Positions 58,522 to 64,000 of a stretch of DNA of 64,000 nt are shown here, one piece after another (within the stretch, counting starts at the first letter, position 1; every line of letters starts with the position of its first letter). The stretch is from Mikania micrantha (lineage: Eukaryota; Streptophyta; Magnoliopsida; Asterales; Asteraceae), in contig CM018691.1 in assembly GCA_009363875.1 (NCBI GenBank), positions 806,001-870,000 of the forward strand, given 5' to 3'. Under the pieces are notes generated by a model, which was not told where the DNA came from, ran no database searches, and worked only from the letters and a program-made list of their open reading frames with translations. A program made the translations under genes and the position numbers.

Positions 58522-59150
58522 GGAAATGAATCTAAACCCAGAAAATATTGAACCCAGTGGAAGATAACATCAAAGGAACCCAATAATCTTTAAGTCTAGC
58601 AAAAACCTCATTTCAAGATTTAAAAAAGATTCAAGATTATCAGGAACCTTAGATAATCTAAACCTAAAAAGACTCAAAACCCTAAAAAGTTGTCACCCAG
58701 TTGACAATAACAACATAAAAGCTACAAATCTCTAGATCTAGCAAAACCTCATCTCAAGTAACCACCAAGAATCAAGATTCATAGAAACCCTAATCGTGAT
58801 TCTTGAAGTCACATCGATAGTAGGTTACTCACCCTGTTACAGTCGTGTATAAACCATAAATCTCAATTGAGACTGTACATAATACACCCTAAATTGAAGT
58901 ATTCATACTAATGATTTCAAGAAACTGACCTTCTTTCTGGATCAAAATCAGCAGCTTCAGAAGCTTTTGGGTCAGATTTCTTGAACTGTAGACCCTAAAA
59001 CCCCGAATTAACAAGAACCCTTTCAAACAAGACGAAAATCGAGCTCACTAAACCAAAAAGCCTCCATTAATTTGATCATTCAATCAATCACCAAGAAAAT
59101 CTGAAGAAGAAAAGAAGACAATTGTCTGCAAGCTTCATGTGATTAAATAC
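58522..59150 (-). other. 5' leader of the EIN4-like gene with possible intron
   Basis: On the minus strand AAG|GTCAGT (58930/58929) and TGGGTTTAG|A (58532/58531) could be donor and acceptor of a ~398-bp leader intron, leaving 10 nt before the start codon. Introns in receptor leaders are known in other plants. There is no RNA evidence here. Confidence 0.35.
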
Positions 59151-59949
59151 CTCTTTTTGAACAATTATCTATACAGAGATATTACTATTAAATAAAAATA
59201 TATTATATATAATCAATCTCGATCAATATTCAATTTTTTTGGAATAAAATTGAATGAGAATAAAAAAGAAATGCGATTTTAGATGAAGTGAAAGCAAGAA
59301 CAAAGTAAACAAGGGTAGTTTTTGATTTCTGGGGCCAGGTTCCGATCACATGAAGAGAACCTAGACATATTATTTATTTATTTATATATTTTCATTGGAT
59401 TATACGCCCAAATTGTCATGAATAGAAAAAAGAGAGAGAATATTATATACTACTTTACCATCCCCACTAAGGAATTAACAAGTTGGTACATTTTCAAAGA
59501 TTTTGTATTGATTATTATATGTTATAATTATGATTTTTTTAAGCTGGTATATAAGGTTTTTAAAGAATAAATGCAAGTTGTTTAATAAAAATGCATGGTT
59601 ACTTTTTCTTTTGATTATTTAATTGTGTGAATAATGATAAAGAAAATGCAAAGTACTAATTAGATATATCTTAATTTGTAACGTGGTGAGAGTAGAGTAG
59701 TTTGGTAAGGAACTAACAAAATTAACATCATTTTATGAATTCAAGATTTTTTTGTTGGTGTGCTAAAATTAATTATATTTGTATAAGGTTGTTTACATGT
59801 TACAAGTGAGGGTCCAAAAAACAACAATAAATAATGGTAATGCGTAGATGATCTAATAACTTTCGAGTATTACATAATATATTTTATTCATTGTGTAATA
59901 ATTTAATCTCCTCATCCAAATAGGAAACGAACCCTGCTATAAATCTATA
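59151..59949. other. Upstream region of the EIN4-like gene
   Basis: AT-rich; it presumably contains the receptor promoter. No gene seen; the open frame 59322-59570 is low-complexity. Confidence 0.4.
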
Positions 59950-60392
59950 TCTATACTATATAATAAATGAATAACAATATACCGCGTGACGTTATATTAG
60001 CATATCCACATCACATTTGCCACGTGGCGTGATTATATGCTATCCATGTGGCGTATTTAACAAATTTAAAATTAACTTCATTTATTATAATAAAGTCAAA
60101 TTTTCAAATTTGAAGAAAAACAATTAATATTCATTTTTAAAAAATTAATGAAAATGTAATCATTTCAAACTTTCCATTTTCAATTAATAGTTTTAAAAAT
60201 TGAAAATTTTGATCTTTATTCTTATTTGTATTGTTTATAAAAGTGTTTAGATTTTTATAAAATATATTTTTATTTTCTTATTTTAAAAATATTGAAACTT
60301 TTATATTATTTTTATAACTAAGTTTCTATCAATGATTGTTTTGTAATGTTTATTTTATACATCTCTGTGTAATACACAGGTCAGTAATCTAG
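59950..60392 (+). mobile_element. Non-autonomous Helitron, 443 bp
   Basis: It begins TCTATACTATATAATAAATG after A and ends with the hairpin CTGTGTAATACACAG (60365-60379), nine bases, then CTAG (60389-60392) before T. GCCACGTGGCG and CCATGTGGCG words lie near the 5' end. It has no coding capacity. Confidence 0.8.
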
Positions 60393-60464
60393 TAATAATA
60401 CAAAATACTACAACCCTCCAAGAATACATAAACGTATAGAACATAAATGTAAATTAATGGTGAC

Positions 60465-60963
60465 CAATGTTTTAAAAACCGGTATTTTAGGTGCGCCGGA
60501 TTTGGCTCAAAAATGTTCAACCGATTGAATCGGGTTGTACCGGATGGTTCAACCGGACACACTAATTAACAAAGAATCCTATAAAAATACAAGTTATACT
60601 CAAATAAGTTTCCAAAAAGTATCCAAATCCATCTAAAAACAATTCAAAAATTACTCAAATTTATCAAAAACAATCTAAAATTACACAAATTCTAATAAAA
60701 TTTTAAATTAAAGTATATAATATGATTATGACATTGGCGTGTTAAACGCATCAAGTTCATGATCGCTTAAAAGTCGAAAATCACTAAAAAGCAGAAATTT
60801 TGTGTTTTTTTGAAACCGGAAATATCGGTAAAACCGGATTAAACCGCCGCCACGATTGATCGAAGTAACATGCATAGCACCGAAGGGTTTCGTACCGGAT
60901 TAATAACCGGAAGGCGTTTGAACCGGTCGAACCGGCTGGTTCGAACCGGTATTTAAAACATTG
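60465..60963. mobile_element. hAT-like CCGGTT-rich MITE, 499 bp
   Basis: The TIRs are CAATGTTTTAAAAACCGG and (inverted) CAATGTTTTAAATACCGG. The TSD ATGGTGAC is perfect (60457-60464, 60964-60971). It inserted beside the Copia RNase H relic. Confidence 0.88.
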
Positions 60964-60971
60964 ATGGTGAC

Positions 60972-61344
60972 TAATATCTCCTCTCAAGTGAAACGGTGTC
61001 GAACCAAGGCAAAGTTTATCCCCAAAAAAATCAAATTGATGTAGCGGGAAACTTTTAGTAAAAATGTCAACCACTTGTAGCTTGGTTAAAATGAACTTGG
61101 TGTGAAGCTTGCCAAAGACAACGAGTTCACGAATAAAGTGGTAATCAAGTTCAATATGATTGGATAGTTTATAAGAGATTGGATTTTGAGTAAGAAACCA
61201 GATGCTTTTGTTGTCACATAATAATGTAGTTTGATCATTTGGAAATTCATCCATGGGGAATGTATTGCAAAGACAAAGAGGAAGCCCTAATTTTGTTAAC
61301 GGTATGAGACTGTGAAGAGAGAGCAAACCCGAGCAGCTATACAC
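60972..61344 (-). pseudogene. Copia RNase H / polyprotein C-terminus, fragment
   Basis: On the minus strand there are the motifs LLCDNKSIWFLTQNP, HIELDYHFIRE and VDIFTKSFP, the conserved C-terminal end of Copia polyproteins. The open frame then ends in SSTPF-like and LRGD-like sequence, as in HKLGV..-type Copia tails. No LTR or upstream RT was found. Its sequence differs from the C-terminus of the element at 24921-29745, so it is another lineage. Confidence 0.85.
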
Positions 61345-61431
61345 AAAGTCAAACCGACCATGTATTGGATCACAATGTGTTCATGACATATCACACTAAT
61401 TTTGGGCCCTTTTGTAATACATTTTTTTGTT

Positions 61432-61702
61432 GAGTAAATTACGGTTTTGGCCCCTGTGGTTTCAGTGTTTTAACTATTTCGGCCCAAAATTTATATCAAT
61501 TTAGCCCATGTGGTTTAGATAACTATCGTTTTGGCCCCTCAAACTTAATTATTATAACGGTTTTGGTCCAAAGTCTAACTATGGTTAGGGGCCAAAAACG
61601 TTAGTTTATATGAACCACAGGGGCTGAATTGATAGAAGATTCTATTTTGGGCCAAAATTGTTAAAACACTGAAACCACAGGAGCCAAAGCCGTAATTTAC
61701 TC
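61432..61702. mobile_element. MULE-like foldback MITE
   Basis: It is 271 bp, with ~54-bp inverted arms starting GAGTAAATTACGGTTTTGGC and (inverted) GAGTAAATTACGGCTTTGGC. The TSD TTTTTTGTT is 9 bp and perfect (61423-61431, 61703-61711). A 9-bp TSD with long TIRs points to Mutator-like elements. Confidence 0.85.
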
Positions 61703-61711
61703 TTTTTTGTT

Positions 61712-62175
61712 ATTATTTTAAACTTGAGATTTTTTTTTTTAATTTGGTTTGTGAGAATGTATTGAAAAGTGTTTGGTTTTTTGGGTGTGTTGTAAATATC
61801 ATTTATGAAATTGAAGTGTCCATAAATGTCAGCGAGAGATGCGCTTACGTGGAAAATAATATAAAATGTAGTTTTTATTAAAAAAAAAAAAAGAAAGAAA
61901 GAAAAATTACATATTTTTTCTTGCTAACTTTCAAAATTATATATTTTTCAAAGACGCATATTTTTATTGTATAATATACAAAGCTTTTATAGTATGAAGA
62001 AATATGTATTTTTACAAGTTCAGAAGAGAAAATATGTAAATGCCTCTAAAAAACTTACCAAATTGTCACTTGAGTACTTAAAAAAAAATATAGTTATAAG
62101 AAAAGATGCAGTTTCAACATACCCACAAAACATGATTTTTTGGAAAAAAAAAACTAAAAAAAAAAAGGTTAACCT
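61712..62175. other. AT-rich spacer
   Basis: Poly-A tracts at 61880 and 62145-62166. No gene seen. Confidence 0.4.
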
Positions 62176-62503
62176 TAGAGTTGCACAAACCGGTTTTTTT
62201 AATCAAACCAGTTCGGTTCCTAAACCGGTCTGGTTTGGGTAGTATAATGGTGAAACCAGTTTGGGGTGAAACCGGTTCGGTTTAGAAACCGGTTTGAGAG
62301 AAAGGGATGCCAAACCTATAGGAACCGGTTTGGGGGGTTTGAAACCGGTATGAAAAGGTTGAAACCGGTTTAAAGGGGTTTAAAACCGGTTCTGACCGGT
62401 TTTAAAGACAAAATCCCAAACTTATGTCAAACTGACGGTTCGGATCGGTTTGGCAAGAACCGATTTGAGATCCACTGATAACCGGTTTTTCTGTTCACCT
62501 CTA
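62176..62503. mobile_element. hAT-like MITE, TAGAGGTGCACAAACC family
   Basis: The TIRs are TAGAGTTGCACAAACCGG and (inverted) TAGAGGTGAACAGAAAAACC. The TSD GTTAACCT is perfect (62168-62175, 62504-62511). It is 328 bp, with repeated AAACCGGTTT words. Confidence 0.88.
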
Positions 62504-62511
62504 GTTAACCT

Positions 62512-63124
62512 GATAATTCAGGCCGACACATTGGTCAAGTTTAAATTGTTATACTAATAATCAAACATCATTCATGGCTATAAGTCTATGGCTTCCTATC
62601 CATCCGAGTCAAACCCTTTTGTTGATTCCCTGTAGTTTGGACCATCTCCATTTACATCATCCACTGCTGATCAAACCTCACCGCACTTTGGGTTTTCTTT
62701 TTTCAATTTTTTATTTTTATTTTTTTGCTAAGCTGTCATATATTTGTCAAGACTTTATGAGTCTTGGGTTCCAGATTTTAGGAGCGACTACCCAACTGAT
62801 ATCAAACATTTATATAGTTCATGATTCTAAATATTTGTATCTTAAAAATCAATGAATACACGTACACCAGTTATTATAATTCCAAAAACACAAATAAAGA
62901 TATATCAGACATTAGTCTTAAAATTTATTTTAGAAAAATACAATAGAAAATATGTATGTATGCACGGTGACGGATTCATAAAATTTTTCCAATGAGTTCA
63001 CTATCTTCAATTAGATAGAACCAACCATAAAATTATCGGGCCAATTTGACATTTCGGTCTTGTAAGAATCATCACGTAATAACAGTGTGATATGTTAAGT
63101 CATAATTAAAAAAAAATATCGTTA
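62512..63124. other. Intergenic DNA
   Basis: The open frame 62574-62855 is unrecognised, with no supporting signal. No gene is called. Confidence 0.4.
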
Positions 63125-63164
63125 TTAAAGAGTTTGGAGGTGTGAACTGCAAGCTCGTTTAAGA

Positions 63165-63310
63165 TTTTTAAGCTTTAGACCAGACAAGGGACAAGGGGGT
63201 TGCGCCCCCTTACGGGTCCTTGACTCCTTGGGACAACATCCCTGGCGGAGTCCAAGGGGCAAAGCCCTTAGTGGGATCGGGGTAACGCCCCCGAAACCTA
63301 AACGAAATAT
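63165..63310. repeat. GC-rich repeat with short palindromes
   Basis: GGGGGTTGCGCCCCC, GGGGCAAAGCCC and GGGGTAACGCCCCC follow one another, each a small inverted repeat. Such strings occur in some plant LTR and non-autonomous elements. No ends found. Confidence 0.5.
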
Positions 63311-63724
63311 GCTAAGTTTATATGACAAGATAACTTACCCGCAACTTAATCCGTGAATTTAACTGCCAATAGCCACCATTTCTCTTGGCAAAACGATGGA
63401 AACTTTATATTAAGAATTCACTCTAAAAAATATTAATGAGTTCATCTTACATTTTAAGCCTTTTGGAAAAAAAAGGTTCCTGCTAAATTTTAGAAGCACG
63501 GCGGGTTCCTGTGAACTCGTACTCATAACTATAGATATGCCATTGTATATGTGTGTATGTTACAGTTTATGGAGATTAAAAACACAAAGAAAAAAATACA
63601 AAGTCTATTGATACTTATGAAGAATTTGATTATATGCAAATCCCAAATTTAAAATCCAACTTCACCTCGTAACTATTTTGCTTAACTTATAAATACACAA
63701 GTTAACGTTCCTTGAGTACTAAAA

Positions 63725-64000
63725 TCTTATCTTATCTTATATTACTACACTAATAAAGAAAAATAAATTTGTCACTTGTCATAATATGAGAACACTAATG
63801 CCACATGTCAATTTCCTATTAAGTTCATTTAATTTTTTCTATTAAATAATTAAATTCTCTTTCTAATTAAATAATTTTAATACTAATAACTAATAATATT
63901 ATTTAGGGTTATGCTAAATATACCTTCTTTTGTAATCTTTTTACTTGTCATACCCCCTCCTTAACCTTTTTAAATTTATACAAGTAAACCATAAGTTTTT
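63725..64000 (+). mobile_element. Helitron 5' end, running off the window
   Basis: TCTTATCTTATCTTATATTAC after A (63725) matches the 5' end of the element at 48528-49283 over its first 15 bases and in the following GT.ACTTGTCAT block. Its 3' end lies beyond the window. Confidence 0.6.

Overview
The window is nuclear DNA from a flowering plant, almost certainly a eudicot. The genes have GT-AG introns, the intergenic DNA is very AT-rich and packed with transposons, and four clear plant genes are present. The repeat style reminds me of Asteraceae, but that is a guess. I see no bacterial, organellar or viral segment, no CRISPR array and no convincing undescribed multi-gene system. What stands out is a dense, readable record of small transposons, many with intact target-site duplications (TSDs).

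Genes. (1) 1-5597, plus strand: the last ~795 residues of the DNA polymerase epsilon catalytic subunit (POL2A type), in 18 exons, ending in the two C-terminal cysteine modules. (2) 12464-13126, minus: a one-exon AP2/ERF transcription factor of the ERF1 type (group IX). (3) 38353-39174, plus: a one-exon AT-hook/PPC protein, AHL20-like. (4) 55321-58521, minus: an EIN4-type ethylene receptor in two exons, 765 residues, with a 903-bp phase-0 intron that appears to hold a small Helitron. Genes 2 and 4 act at opposite ends of ethylene signalling (receptor, and nuclear ERF1-type activator), but 42 kb of repeat DNA separates them and nothing in the sequence shows they are regulated together.

Layout. 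5.6-12.4 kb: repeat DNA with a Helitron 3' terminus, a PIF/Harbinger-like MITE and a SINE. 13.1-24.9 kb: a hAT-type MITE with another MITE nested inside it, an inverted pair of SINEs, a decayed Copia gag, a 92-bp tandem repeat and a probable LTR-retrotransposon relic with palindromic motifs. 24921-29745: a complete but inactive Ty1/Copia element with 270-bp LTRs and a 5-bp TSD. 29.8-38 kb: hAT MITEs, a SINE, a foldback element, a CACTA end, and a MITE that abuts the AHL promoter. 39.7-54.7 kb: a tandem duplication with a nested hAT element, two Helitrons, several hAT elements, SINEs, a 21-bp minisatellite and CACTA-like repeats. 59-64 kb: Helitron, hAT, a Copia RNase H relic, a MULE-like foldback element, another hAT MITE and a Helitron start that runs off the window.

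Exon boundaries and TSDs were read by eye from the sequence. Family names for small elements rest on TIR and TSD features, not on database matches.
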